64,000 nt of DNA from Pseudomonas sp. B21-056 (GTDB lineage: Bacteria; Pseudomonadota; Gammaproteobacteria; Pseudomonadales; Pseudomonadaceae), in NCBI RefSeq assembly GCF_026016325.1, contig NZ_CP087203.1, positions 2,108,001-2,172,000 on the forward strand, in the 5' to 3' direction. Under the pieces are notes generated by a model. That model saw only the letters and a program-made list of their open reading frames with translations, was not told the origin of the DNA and searched no databases. This document shows positions 26,678 to 35,122 of this stretch, piece after piece. How positions within the stretch are numbered: the stretch's first letter is position 1; every line of letters begins with the position of its first letter. A program made the position numbers and the translations under genes.

Positions 26678-27580
26678 ATGATTACCTTATCCGGTAGAAC
26701 CTGTTTCGGTTGGCTCGCAGGCCTGGCGATGGCGTCCAGTTGCCTGATTGCCCAAGCCGAGGAACCTACGCCCATCCGGATTGGATGGGTGAACTGGTCG
26801 GATACGGAAATCGCTGTAAAACTGGCAGACACGGCACTGCGAGACCATCTGAAACAGCCGGTCAAACTGGTCCTGGCCGATATCGGCATCCAGTTCCAGG
26901 CGCTGGCGAACGGCAGTATCGACCTGATTCCGATGGTCTGGCTGCCGGGTACGCACAAGTCGTTCTATGACAAGTACAAAGACAAGCTTGAAGACCTCGG
27001 CGCGTTGTATGAAGGTCGGATCGGCATGGCGGTGCCGACGACCATTGCGACCAGTGAGATTGCCAGTATCGAAGACCTCAACAAGCCCGAAGTGCGAGAG
27101 AAACTCGGCGGCAAGATCCTCACCTCCGAAGTGGGCAATGGTCAGTACAAGCTCACGGAGAAAGCCATCCAGGAGTACAAGCTCGATGGCTACAAGATGG
27201 TCGCTTCTTCAGAGTCCGGAATGCTGAGCGAGCTGGACCGTAACCTCAAGCGTGGCAAATGGTCGTTGATCAATGCCTGGAGCCCGCACTGGATGTTCTC
27301 CAAGTGGTCCCTGCGCTACCTGGATGATCCTAAGCACATTTTCGGTGGTGCCGAGCAGATCCACGCGGTTGCCCGCAAAGGTTTCAGTGCGGAACATCCT
27401 GACGTTGCCAGGTTCTTTGCCAACTTCAAGATTCCCCAGGCTGATCTTGAGAAGTTGATGGCGACTGCACGCGACAGTTCTGCCGACAAGGTGGTGGCTG
27501 AATACTACGCTGCCAACAAGCCGCGCTTTGAGGCAATGTTTGGCAATCAAGCTGTCTCCGCGACGACTGGCCAGCAATGA
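26678..27580 (+). CDS. Glycine betaine/proline betaine-type ABC transporter substrate-binding protein (OpuAC/ProX family)
   Basis: A 300-residue periplasmic binding protein with a Sec signal peptide ending near AQAEEP. The mature OpuAC fold begins IRIGWVNWSDTEI and shows LADIGIQFQALANGSIDLIPMVWLPGTH and WSLINAWSPHWMFSKWSLRYLDDP, with the Trp/Tyr residues that form the aromatic cage for quaternary ammonium ligands. CGGAGAT precedes the start. No permease or ATPase gene lies beside it, so it is an orphan binding protein like CaiX/CbcX/BetX of Pseudomonas, which share one Cbc core transporter. It is divergent from the demethylase gene. Confidence 0.9.
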   Translation: MITLSGRTCFGWLAGLAMASSCLIAQAEEPTPIRIGWVNWSDTEIAVKLADTALRDHLKQPVKLVLADIGIQFQALANGSIDLIPMVWLPGTHKSFYDKYKDKLEDLGALYEGRIGMAVPTTIATSEIASIEDLNKPEVREKLGGKILTSEVGNGQYKLTEKAIQEYKLDGYKMVASSESGMLSELDRNLKRGKWSLINAWSPHWMFSKWSLRYLDDPKHIFGGAEQIHAVARKGFSAEHPDVARFFANFKIPQADLEKLMATARDSSADKVVAEYYAANKPRFEAMFGNQAVSATTGQQ

Positions 27581-27704
27581 GGCCGCTTTTTCACGGTTAT
27601 TTGCAGTTCGGTTCCCTTGACGGACGTGAAGGGCTCCGGCTGCATCGATCAACGTCAAGACCTCGGGGTTGTAAACGAGACCGATAGTCGTAGGAGGGTG
27701 AGAT

Positions 27705-27790
27705 ATGCCAGCTACAACGATGGGGATCAAGTTGGATGCGGCAACACGCGCCAGGCTGAAGTCGGCGTCGGCAACGCTGGATCGCACTGC
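27705..27790 (+). pseudogene. putA: 5' remnant of putA (proline dehydrogenase / P5C dehydrogenase), about 28 codons
   Basis: A strong GGAGGGTGAGAT ribosome site precedes MPATTMGIKLDAATRARLKS, continuing to ATLDRT. This matches the start of the ribbon-helix-helix DNA-binding domain of Pseudomonas PutA, whose family form reads (M)A-TTLGVKLD--TRERLK-AA--IDRTPHW. After ATLDRT the similarity stops abruptly, within a few bases of the LysR stop codon on the other strand (27791). The rest of a roughly 1300-residue protein is missing, so a deletion or rearrangement ended here. Confidence 0.75.
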
Positions 27791-28717
27791 TCAGTCCTCG
27801 GCCAGCGCATCCAAGCGGTTCTTTTCACGCCAGAAGTCGAGAAACGCCCGCAGCTTTGGAAGCACCTGGTTTCGATGGGGGAAGTAGGCAAAGAAACCCG
27901 GGCTTTCAGGCATGAAAGTTTCCAGGCACGGCTCCAGCAATCCCTGATCAATCAACGGTTGAACGTTGGTTGAAATGTTATAGGCCAGCCCAACGCCGGA
28001 CACAGCAGCAGCCAGGCTGGTCGCGGGGCCGTTGACGATCATCGGTCCCTTCACGTCTATCGCAAAGACTCTGGTTGTTCCCTGGATATCCCGCTCCACG
28101 AAACCCCATCGATAGAGGGCGCCGCTGACCAACCGGATGTTGATGCAGGCATGTTCGCCAAGTTGATCGGGATGCAGTGGTTTCCCTCGCTTGGCAAAGT
28201 ATCCGGGCGACCCTACCACGCTCAGTGCTGAGGGCCTGCTGAGGCGCACGCCCACCATGTCCTGGGCGATCATATCGCCGATGCGGATCCCTGCGTCGTA
28301 GCCTTCGGCAACGATATCGACGTAACGGTCCTCAAAGACCAGTTCCAACTCCACGTCGGGGTACGCAGCGGTAAATCCGGGGAGCATCGGCTCGATCAGG
28401 GGCTGCGCCACGTAGGGCACACTCAGGCGCAGCAAGCCTCGTGGATGCAAGCCAAAGCGCTGCGCGGCGTCAAACGCCACGCCTATATGGGCCATGCCGG
28501 TTTCGACCTGTTCGAGGAATACCTTACCTGCTTCGGTCAGTCCCACGGAGCGTGTCGTGCGTGCTAAAAGAGGCATGCCGACGCGTGCCTCGAGCCGCTT
28601 GATGCTCCAACTCACCGCAGCAGGTGTGACACCCAGTTCCAGCGCGGCGGCGGTAAAACTGCGTTTCTGCGCGACGCGGGTAAAAACAACAATGCCATCC
28701 AGAAAGTCCGCGCGCAT
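27791..28717 (-). CDS. LysR-family transcriptional regulator
   Basis: A 308-residue LysR regulator starting MRADFLDGIVVFTRVAQKRSFTAAALELGVTPAAVSWSIKRLEARVGMPLLART. The effector domain follows (LLRLSVPYVAQPLIEPMLPGF, YDAGIRIGDMIAQDMVGV). The 28717 ATG is chosen over an in-frame TTG at 28729. It belongs to the DhcR/YafC-like group with the V..S.I.RLE variant of the HTH. It is divergent from the Tat-type hydrolase gene (84 bp gap) and probably regulates it. Its stop codon abuts the putA remnant. Confidence 0.9.
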   Translation of the reverse strand: MRADFLDGIVVFTRVAQKRSFTAAALELGVTPAAVSWSIKRLEARVGMPLLARTTRSVGLTEAGKVFLEQVETGMAHIGVAFDAAQRFGLHPRGLLRLSVPYVAQPLIEPMLPGFTAAYPDVELELVFEDRYVDIVAEGYDAGIRIGDMIAQDMVGVRLSRPSALSVVGSPGYFAKRGKPLHPDQLGEHACINIRLVSGALYRWGFVERDIQGTTRVFAIDVKGPMIVNGPATSLAAAVSGVGLAYNISTNVQPLIDQGLLEPCLETFMPESPGFFAYFPHRNQVLPKLRAFLDFWREKNRLDALAED

Positions 28718-28801
28718 TATTAAATCCAACTTATAAGTTCATCAAAAAATACACGTACTATTAAATGATGAGCAAGTATCCAGATCCTCTATGCTTCTGA
28801 C

Positions 28802-29815
28802 ATGAAAGCGAACCCATCCCCTTCACTGATCACGCGACGGACGTTTTGCCTGGTTGTCGGGGCGAGCACCGTGCTCTTTACCGTAGGAAATACCATGTCA
28901 GAGACACTTACCGAACGTAGTCGGCCCAAACCGCAGAAAGTGAGCTTTCCAAGCGGAGACGGGATCGTTGTCGCGCACCTGTACCTCCCTGAGGGCTATG
29001 ATCCTGCGCGTCGTTATCCCGCTGTCGCAATTGGTGGTTCGATGAGCTCGGTGAAGGAGCAGATGAGTGGCAACTACGCCGGTGAGCTTGCCCGGCGTGG
29101 GCTCATTGCTCTGGCACTGGATTATCGCAACTACGGCGAGAGCAGCGGAGCCAGGCGTCAGTATGAAGACCAGGTATCCAAGGCGCAGGACTTGTCCGCC
29201 GCTCTCATCTTCCTGAGAAAACGCCCGGACGTGACTGGAACGGGTCTGTTGGGTATCTGCACATCGGGGGGAACGGTCCTCTATGCGGCAGCAAAAGACC
29301 CTGATGTGGGAGCGGTGGCGAGTGTCGCGGGTTATTTCTCTGACCCGGAGTTATTGCTCATGCTGTTTGGCGGCGAAGCCCCTCTCGAGCAGCGGAGGGC
29401 AGCCGGTCGCCAGGCACGCCAGCGTTATGAAGAAACGGGCGTGATCGAAACCATTCCCGCCTACAGCCCCATCGACATGACGGCCGTGAGCACCAGCCCC
29501 AGCGAGTACTACATGGATCAAACCCGTGGCGGCGGGGTGCGTGCCTGGCGCAACGAGTTCGCGGTGATGGCCTGGGAGCCCTGGCTGGATTTCAATCCCG
29601 TGGCACAAGCTCCACACGTCACCGCCCCCGCGTTGATCATTCATTCGGACGGCTCGGCCTTTCCCGATCAGGCCCGCAAGGTCTATGAACGCTTGGCCGG
29701 GCCAAAGGTACTGGATTGGGCCGAAGGGAGGCACTTCGATTTCTACGATCAGGCCGACACGGTGCGCCAGGCGGCAGACCGGTTGGCTGCGCATTTCCGC
29801 GACACGCTTGTTTGA
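28802..29815 (+). CDS. Exported alpha/beta hydrolase (dienelactone-hydrolase-like), possible Tat substrate
   Basis: A 337-residue hydrolase. The N-terminus has ITRRTFCLVVGASTVLFTVG, a twin-arginine-like signal, so export is likely. The mature part carries VAIGGSMSSVKEQMSGNYAGELARRGLIALALDYRNYGES, the nucleophile-elbow variant LLGICTSGG (Cys or Ser in the elbow) and a C-terminal His in EGRHFDFYDQ. The related YafE/DUF-type hydrolases often accompany LysR regulators of the kind encoded divergently here. The substrate is unknown. The elbow ICTSGG departs from the common GxSxG, so assignment of the nucleophile is uncertain. Confidence 0.82.
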   Translation: MKANPSPSLITRRTFCLVVGASTVLFTVGNTMSETLTERSRPKPQKVSFPSGDGIVVAHLYLPEGYDPARRYPAVAIGGSMSSVKEQMSGNYAGELARRGLIALALDYRNYGESSGARRQYEDQVSKAQDLSAALIFLRKRPDVTGTGLLGICTSGGTVLYAAAKDPDVGAVASVAGYFSDPELLLMLFGGEAPLEQRRAAGRQARQRYEETGVIETIPAYSPIDMTAVSTSPSEYYMDQTRGGGVRAWRNEFAVMAWEPWLDFNPVAQAPHVTAPALIIHSDGSAFPDQARKVYERLAGPKVLDWAEGRHFDFYDQADTVRQAADRLAAHFRDTLV

Positions 29816-29877
29816 AGCCCGGGCCCTGGCGAGCGTTTGAAAGGTGAGGTCGTCATCCGAAGCAAGAAGTCAATTTT

Positions 29878-29901
29878 GTGACCTTGTCATGATATGGTCA
29901 C
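29878..29901. promoter_or_regulatory. TetR-type operator copy A: GTGACC-N12-GGTCAC
   Basis: A perfect 6-bp inverted repeat with a 12-bp spacer, 38 bp before the first TetR gene (29940). It is one of four near-identical sites in 4 kb, all before transcription units of the efflux locus. Confidence 0.75.
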
Positions 29902-29939
29902 AGGTTGTCATGCCCTTGACGGATAGGTAAGCTGGCGGC

Positions 29940-30560
29940 ATGAATCAAGTATCCTTTCCTGTGCAGAACACCCGTGGTCCTGTCGACCATGAAATCCGAG
30001 CCCAGATTGTCGCAGCGGCGAACGAGCATTTCAGCCGCTATGGCTACAGCAAAACCACGGTATCGGACCTGGCCAAGGCCATTGGCTTTTCCAAGGCCTA
30101 CATCTACAAGTTCTTCGATTCGAAACAGGCAATCGGAGAGGCTATCTGTGCCAATTGCCTGGAGGCGATTGTCGCGGCAGTGGACGAGGCTACCAGCGTA
30201 GAGTCCATTACGCCCACCGAACGCTTTCGCCGCCTGGTGAAAGCCGCGGTGCTCACTGGTGTCAGCCTGTTCTTCAACGACCGCAAGCTCTACGACATTG
30301 CGGCATTCGCGGCCTCTGAGCGCTGGCCCTGCACTCAGTTCTACGAGGGCAGAATCCAGGCGTTCGTCACGCAGATCATCTCTGATGGACGTGAACTGGG
30401 CGAGTTCGAGCGCAAGACGCCCCTGGACGAAACGGTGGGGGCAATCTGTCTGGCATTGCGTCCGTACATCAATCCGTTGCTGTTGCAGTACAGCCTTGAT
30501 GGCGTCGAAGAGATGTCCACGCGCATTGCCAATCTGGTCCTGCGCAGCCTCATGCCTTGA
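29940..30560 (+). CDS. TetR-family regulator (copy 1 of a paralogous pair)
   Basis: A 206-residue TetR protein. The HTH is AANEHFSRYGYSKTTVSDLAKAIGFSKAYIYKFFDSKQAIGEAICANCL, nearly identical to that of the TetR encoded at 33322; the C-terminal ligand domains (FFNDRKLYDIAAFAASERWP, ERKTPLDETVGAICLALRPYINPLLLQYSLD) are also clearly related. Identical recognition helices (TTVSD..K.IGFSKAYIYKFF) suggest both bind the same DNA, for which four copies of GTGACY-N12-GGTYAC are candidates, one lying 38 bp upstream. It likely represses the local SDR and RND genes and itself. Confidence 0.92.
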   Translation: MNQVSFPVQNTRGPVDHEIRAQIVAAANEHFSRYGYSKTTVSDLAKAIGFSKAYIYKFFDSKQAIGEAICANCLEAIVAAVDEATSVESITPTERFRRLVKAAVLTGVSLFFNDRKLYDIAAFAASERWPCTQFYEGRIQAFVTQIISDGRELGEFERKTPLDETVGAICLALRPYINPLLLQYSLDGVEEMSTRIANLVLRSLMP

Positions 30561-30690
30561 GTCACGGCCGTCACTTTACGGCGGCCAGTTGTTCTGCAAC
30601 AGCGTTTCCATGACGACATACGCTGAGCCTATTCGATAGAAGCAAGGATAAGGGCTGGTGCTCCCCGGTGAACATTGCTGCGCATGGGTT

Positions 30691-30714
30691 GTGACCATTG
30701 ACTAAATTGGTTAC
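30691..30714. promoter_or_regulatory. TetR-type operator copy B: GTGACC-N12-GGTTAC
   Basis: The same dyad as copies A, C and D with one T in the right half. It lies 47 bp before the SDR start at 30762. The spacer contains TTGACT, a possible -35 element, so bound protein would block polymerase. Confidence 0.75.
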
Positions 30715-30761
30715 TAGGTACAAAGTGGATGCCTTGACCCTCCTTCAATAGAGAACATGCT

Positions 30762-31568
30762 ATGTCGAACCCTGAAGTTGTCGTTGTTACCGGTGTTTCA
30801 TCAGGCATCGGACGCGCCACCGCGCAACTGTTTGTCAAGCAGGGCTGCCGAGTGTTTGGCACTGTGCGCAGTATTGCGAAAGTGGACGCATTGCCAGGTG
30901 TCGAGCTTGTGGAAATGGACGTTCGCGATGATGCGTCCGTCCAGCGTGCAGTCGAGGCCGTGATCGTGCAGGCCAAGCGTATTGATGTGCTCGTCAACAG
31001 CGCGGGCGGTTCGCTGGTGGGTTCGGTAGAAGAAACGTCGATCGCCGAAGCCCAGGCATTGTTCGACACCAACGTGTGGGGTGCCTTGCGTACAGCACAA
31101 GCGGTACTGCCGCACATGCGTGAGCAACGTGCGGGAAGAATCGTCAACGTCAGCTCGGTACTGGGTTTTCTTCCTGCCCCGTACATGGGCCTCTACTCGG
31201 CGTCCAAGCACGCCGTTGAGGGGATGTCCGAGTCCCTGGACCATGAGGTGCGCAAGTTCGGCATCCGTGTGGTGCTGGTCGAGCCTTCATTCACCAAGAC
31301 CAACCTGGATCTCAATGCGCCGCAAGCGGTTGGCAAAATCCCGGCCTATGACAAGGATCGCGACACAGTGACCCGCGCGATTGTTAAAAGTGTCCAGGGC
31401 GCCCCAAGTCCTGATGGTGTGGCAGCGACGATTGTCGAGGCTGCTCTGGGTGCATGGAAAATGCGCCGTACGCCCAAGGGCGAGGCCTCTCTTTTGCGCA
31501 AGCTGCGTCGTTTCATGCCTGCTGGCCCGGTTGATTCCAGCCTGAGAAAAACCTTCGGTCTGGGCTGA
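30762..31568 (+). CDS. Short-chain dehydrogenase/reductase (classical SDR)
   Basis: A 268-residue classical SDR. TGVSSGIG (cofactor-binding glycine motif), VLVNSAGG (NNAG-type), the catalytic Ser in IVNVSSVLG and YSASK with the catalytic Tyr/Lys are all present. It resembles NAD(P)-dependent oxidoreductases often found beside TetR regulators and efflux systems. It lies alone between the first TetR gene and the convergent outer-membrane factor gene, with its own copy of the shared operator. It may modify a toxic carbonyl compound that the neighbouring pump exports; that link is inferred. Confidence 0.92.
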   Translation: MSNPEVVVVTGVSSGIGRATAQLFVKQGCRVFGTVRSIAKVDALPGVELVEMDVRDDASVQRAVEAVIVQAKRIDVLVNSAGGSLVGSVEETSIAEAQALFDTNVWGALRTAQAVLPHMREQRAGRIVNVSSVLGFLPAPYMGLYSASKHAVEGMSESLDHEVRKFGIRVVLVEPSFTKTNLDLNAPQAVGKIPAYDKDRDTVTRAIVKSVQGAPSPDGVAATIVEAALGAWKMRRTPKGEASLLRKLRRFMPAGPVDSSLRKTFGLG

Positions 31569-31768
31569 AAGCATGCCTGTTTGCTGAGGCGCCAGAGATG
31601 CTCTTCTCTTGGACCTGAGCCCCGCAGTTTTCGCAGCTTCTTTGCGCACGATCATCAGTTTGACAGACGTTCGCCGGCAGCTCAGGTGCTCCCTGATCTG
31701 CCGGCCCGCTCGCGGATGCGCTTATCACACGACGACCGTCTTACCTGCGAGAGCTGGGGAGTGTGCAG

Positions 31769-33226
31769 TCAACGAATCGCCACCGGTTGGCTTTCAGAAG
31801 GCTGCCAACCACCCCCAAGCGCCCGGAACGCCGCGACTGCCGCGCGTGCCGATTCTGTCTGGGCCTGCGCCCTGGCGTCGGATGCCTGCAACAGGGTTTC
31901 ATCGGCGTGCAGAACGTCGATCAGGCTGGCCGAGCCTTTCTGATAGGCGATGAAGGACGATTGCCGGGCACTGGTCAACGCGCTTTCACCTCCGGTCAGC
32001 GTAGCGGCCTGCGCCTCGCGGTTGACCAGCGAGGAGAACGCGTTCTCGACGTCTTCGGTGGCACGCAGCACTGACTGGCGGTAGGCGGCAAGCGCTTCGG
32101 CTTCCTGTCCTTTCGCCTGATCGATCTGCGCGTTGATGCGGCCGAAATCGAAGAGCCTCCAGCGCAGGCCCAAAACGCCCGAGGCCTGGCTGGCCCCACT
32201 GGAAAACAGATTGCCGCTGGAAACCGCTGTTGCGCTGCCAATCAAGGCACTGAGTGAAAACTTCGGATAGTACTCGCTGATCGCCACGCCAATGCGCGCA
32301 TTGGAAGCCGCCAGTTTGCGCTCGGCCACGATGAGGTCTGGCCGCCGGCGCAGCAGATCGGCCGGCGTTCCCGCCGAGGTAATCTGTGGTGCCTGGGGAA
32401 TCGCCGCCGTCGCGGTCAACTGAGCGCGGTGGGTGCCGGGAGGGGTGCCGAGCATGACATCCAGTGCGTTCATCGCAGCGTCCAGGCCTGTGTTGAGGAC
32501 TGGCACTGAAGCCTGGACCTGGGCAAGCGCCCCCTCGGTCTGGCGAACCTGGTACTCGGCGGCAAGTCCCTTGCTGTGGAGCAGTTGTACTTTCTCCAGC
32601 AGGTCCTGTTGCGTCTTGACCTGTCGATTGGCAATGTCCAGTCGGGCTTGCAGGCCGCGCAGGGTGATATAGATATCAGCGGTCTGCGCGGCGACGGCCA
32701 GGCGCGTCGCCGTGAGACCGGCTTCGGACGCCTGGTATTCAGCCAGTTCCGCCTCACGGCCCCGACGCAGGCCACCGAACACATCCAGCTCCCAGCTTGC
32801 ACCGAGGTCGAGTTCATACAGATTGCCATAGCGATCATAGCCAGGCGTCGAGTTGAGCATCTGGCCCTGCGGCGTTTCGACGGATTGATAAGCACGTGCG
32901 GCTTGTCCGCTGATGTTGCCCGACGGCAACAGGGCGGCGGTTGCCGCGCCAAGTCCTGCGCGTGCCTGAGTGACCCGCGCCGACGCCTGGGCCAGATCCA
33001 GGTTCTGCGCAAGCGCCTTGGCAATGAAGTCATTCAGCAAGGGATCACCAAAGCCTTCCCACCAGCCGGCAAAATTTGCCGGGCGGGTTGCCGTTCTTTG
33101 CTGGACGGCAGATTGACCCTGATAGCTCTCCGATAACGGAGCGTCTGGACGATGGTAGTTCGGACCCACCGCGCATCCCGCCATTAAACCGGTGTTCACA
33201 AGCAGAGCAAGCGTTCGGAGGGAAGG
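31769..33226 (-). CDS. RND efflux outer-membrane factor lipoprotein (NodT/OprM family)
   Basis: A 485-residue TolC-like outer-membrane channel. The N-terminus (MPSLRTLALLVNTGLMAGCAVGPNYHRP) has a lipobox LMAGC, with acylation on the Cys, and the family's VGPNYxRP start. Two OEP repeats follow (ASARVTQARAGLGAATAALLPSGNISGQA; RRRPDLIVAERKLAASNARIGVAISEYYPKFSLSA). The ATG at 33226 puts the lipobox at the right distance. It is divergent from the second TetR and is separated from its presumed partners (adaptor 34019, pump 35119), unlike typical three-gene operons. A copy of the shared operator lies in its promoter. Confidence 0.93.
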   Translation of the reverse strand, partial: PSLRTLALLVNTGLMAGCAVGPNYHRPDAPLSESYQGQSAVQQRTATRPANFAGWWEGFGDPLLNDFIAKALAQNLDLAQASARVTQARAGLGAATAALLPSGNISGQAARAYQSVETPQGQMLNSTPGYDRYGNLYELDLGASWELDVFGGLRRGREAELAEYQASEAGLTATRLAVAAQTADIYITLRGLQARLDIANRQVKTQQDLLEKVQLLHSKGLAAEYQVRQTEGALAQVQASVPVLNTGLDAAMNALDVMLGTPPGTHRAQLTATAAIPQAPQITSAGTPADLLRRRPDLIVAERKLAASNARIGVAISEYYPKFSLSALIGSATAVSSGNLFSSGASQASGVLGLRWRLFDFGRINAQIDQAKGQEAEALAAYRQSVLRATEDVENAFSSLVNREAQAATLTGGESALTSARQSSFIAYQKGSASLIDVLHADETLLQASDARAQAQTESARAAVAAFRALGGGWQPSESQPVAIR

Positions 33227-33259
33227 CATGACGACTCCTGATTCAGTCAAATATTGTTC

Positions 33260-33283
33260 GTGACTATATTACCTAATGGTCAC
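33260..33283. promoter_or_regulatory. TetR-type operator copy C: GTGACT-N12-GGTCAC
   Basis: The same dyad, between the outer-membrane factor (start 33226, minus) and the second TetR (start 33322, plus), so one site can control both divergent genes. Confidence 0.75.
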
Positions 33284-33321
33284 TCGTTGTCAATCGAGGT
33301 CCATGGGGCTAAGCTGGAAAA

Positions 33322-33939
33322 ATGACTAAACACATGAATCCACCCCAGTCGCGTGGGCCATCAGACCATAGCGTCCGCGATCAAGTCGTGGAGGCCGCCA
33401 CCCAGCACTTCGGACGCTATGGGTATGAGAAGACCACGGTGTCTGACATTGCCAAGACCATTGGCTTCTCCAAGGCCTACATCTATAAGTTTTTCGATTC
33501 CAAGCAGGCGATTGGAGAGGTGATCTGTACGAATCGTCTCGTCATGATCATGGCGATTGTGGATTCGGCAGTCGCGGATGCGCCGACGGCTTCCGAAAAA
33601 CTGAGGCGTCTGTTCCGGGTATTGGCAGAAGCAGGCAGCGACCTGTTCTTCCATGACCGCAAGCTCTACGACATTGCCGCTGTTGCCGCTCGCGAACAGT
33701 GGCTTCCTGCGCAGGCGTATGACGAGCGCTTGCGCCAGCTTATCCGGCAAATTCTTCTGCTGGGTCGTGAGTCCGGGGAGTTCGAACGCAAAACCCCATT
33801 GGATGAGGCGGCTCAGGCGATCTACCTGGTCATGAGGCCTTATTCCAATCCCGTGCAACTGCAATACAACCTGGATACGGCGTCATCGGCCGCAGGGCTT
33901 CTATCGATGTTGCTGTTACGAGGTCTTTCAACTCAATAG
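33322..33939 (+). CDS. TetR-family regulator (copy 2 of a paralogous pair)
   Basis: A 205-residue TetR protein with HTH ATQHFGRYGYEKTTVSDIAKTIGFSKAYIYKFFDSKQAIGEVICTNRL. It is paralogous to the product of 29940-30560, with conserved FFHDRKLYDIAAVAAREQW and FERKTPLDEA..AIYLVMRPYSNPVQLQYNLD in the ligand domain. It sits between operator copies C and D and directly upstream of the adaptor and pump genes. Two regulators sharing a recognition helix but differing in ligand pocket could let two signals derepress one pump. Confidence 0.92.
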   Translation: MTKHMNPPQSRGPSDHSVRDQVVEAATQHFGRYGYEKTTVSDIAKTIGFSKAYIYKFFDSKQAIGEVICTNRLVMIMAIVDSAVADAPTASEKLRRLFRVLAEAGSDLFFHDRKLYDIAAVAAREQWLPAQAYDERLRQLIRQILLLGRESGEFERKTPLDEAAQAIYLVMRPYSNPVQLQYNLDTASSAAGLLSMLLLRGLSTQ

Positions 33940-33950
33940 TCATCAAGGTT

Positions 33951-33974
33951 GTGACTGTTGACATTATTGGTCAC
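33951..33974. promoter_or_regulatory. TetR-type operator copy D: GTGACT-N12-GGTCAC
   Basis: The same dyad, 44 bp before the adaptor gene start (34019). The spacer contains TTGACA, a consensus -35 hexamer, so the operator overlaps the promoter of the adaptor-pump-fabF unit. Confidence 0.78.
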
Positions 33975-34018
33975 TAGCCTGAAGATGTCTCCCTGTTCTA
34001 TTAATTGAGTAGAGAATC

Positions 34019-35122
34019 ATGCTTCGGCTAAAACCTGCTGCCGTTTGCTTATTGCCTCTGGTCCTGGCGGCGTGTGGTAACCCATCGCCTACCGTCGATG
34101 CACGTACTCAGCCCCCTCTGGTGAGAGTGGCTGGCGTCGAGAATTCGGTCGATGTATCGCGTTCATTCACCGGTGTTGTGGTGGCTCGCGTCCAGAGCGA
34201 TCTTGGTTTTCGAGTGTCAGGCAAAGTGCAGGAGCGGCTGGTGGATGCCGGCCAGGCTGTCAAGCGCGGCCAGCCACTCATGCGCCTGGATCCGATTGAC
34301 CTTGGCTTGCAGGCGCGTGCGCAGCAGCAGGCCGTGGCCGCTGCCCGGGCGCAGGCCAAGCAGACCGCGGATGATGAGGCTCGCAATCGCGAGCTGGTGG
34401 CGGCAGGGGCGATTTCGGCATCGGCCTACGACCAGGCAAAGGCTGCGGCTGACACGGCAAAGGCGCAGCTCAGCGCCGCGCAGGCGCAGGCCGATGTAGC
34501 CAGTAACGCCACGGGGTATGCGACCCTGCTGGCCGACGCTGATGGTGTTGTGATGGATACCCTGGCCGAACCCGGCCAGGTCGTCAGCGCGGGGCAACCG
34601 GTGGTCAAGCTGGCGCGCGCCGGACAACGCGAAGCGAGTGTGGATCTGCCCGAGACGCTGCGCCCGGCCGTCGGCTCGGTGGCCCAGGCAACGTTGTACG
34701 GCAATGGCAAGATAGCGACCGCCGCAAAATTGCGGCTGCTTTCCGATGCTGCCGATCCGGTAACGCGCACCTTCGAGGCCAGGTACGTGCTTGAAGGTGC
34801 GCTCGCTAATGCACCGCTCGGTTCCACCGTCACGCTCAATATCGCTCAGGACAAGTTGCCGGCGCAGGCACTGCGAGTGCCTGTCGCGGCTGTGTTTGAT
34901 GCAGGTAAAGGCCCCGGTGTATGGGGGATTTCCGGTGAGCCGGCAAAAGTCTCATGGCGTCCGGTTCAGGTCCTTGGCCTGGGCGATGACACGGCGACGA
35001 TCACCGGCGATCTCAAGCTGGGTGAGCAGGTGGTGGCCTTGGGCGCGCATTTGCTGCACGAGGGCGACGAAGTCCGAGTGGCGCAACAGGGCGACATCGT
35101 TGCCACAGGGAGCCAGCCATGA
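34019..35122 (+). CDS. RND efflux periplasmic adaptor (membrane fusion protein, lipoprotein)
   Basis: A 367-residue HlyD/AcrA-type adaptor. The signal peptide ends in a lipobox (LVLAACGN). The barrel-sandwich halves are seen as DLGFRVSGKVQERLVDAGQAVKRGQPLMRLDP and DADGVVMDTLAEPGQVVSAGQPVVKLA, separated by an Ala/Gln-rich coiled-coil hairpin. The beta-barrel ends in EQVVALGAHLLHEGDEVRV. The stop overlaps the pump start by 4 bp. It links the inner-membrane pump to the outer-membrane factor, probably the product of 31769-33226. Confidence 0.94.
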   Translation: MLRLKPAAVCLLPLVLAACGNPSPTVDARTQPPLVRVAGVENSVDVSRSFTGVVVARVQSDLGFRVSGKVQERLVDAGQAVKRGQPLMRLDPIDLGLQARAQQQAVAAARAQAKQTADDEARNRELVAAGAISASAYDQAKAAADTAKAQLSAAQAQADVASNATGYATLLADADGVVMDTLAEPGQVVSAGQPVVKLARAGQREASVDLPETLRPAVGSVAQATLYGNGKIATAAKLRLLSDAADPVTRTFEARYVLEGALANAPLGSTVTLNIAQDKLPAQALRVPVAAVFDAGKGPGVWGISGEPAKVSWRPVQVLGLGDDTATITGDLKLGEQVVALGAHLLHEGDEVRVAQQGDIVATGSQP

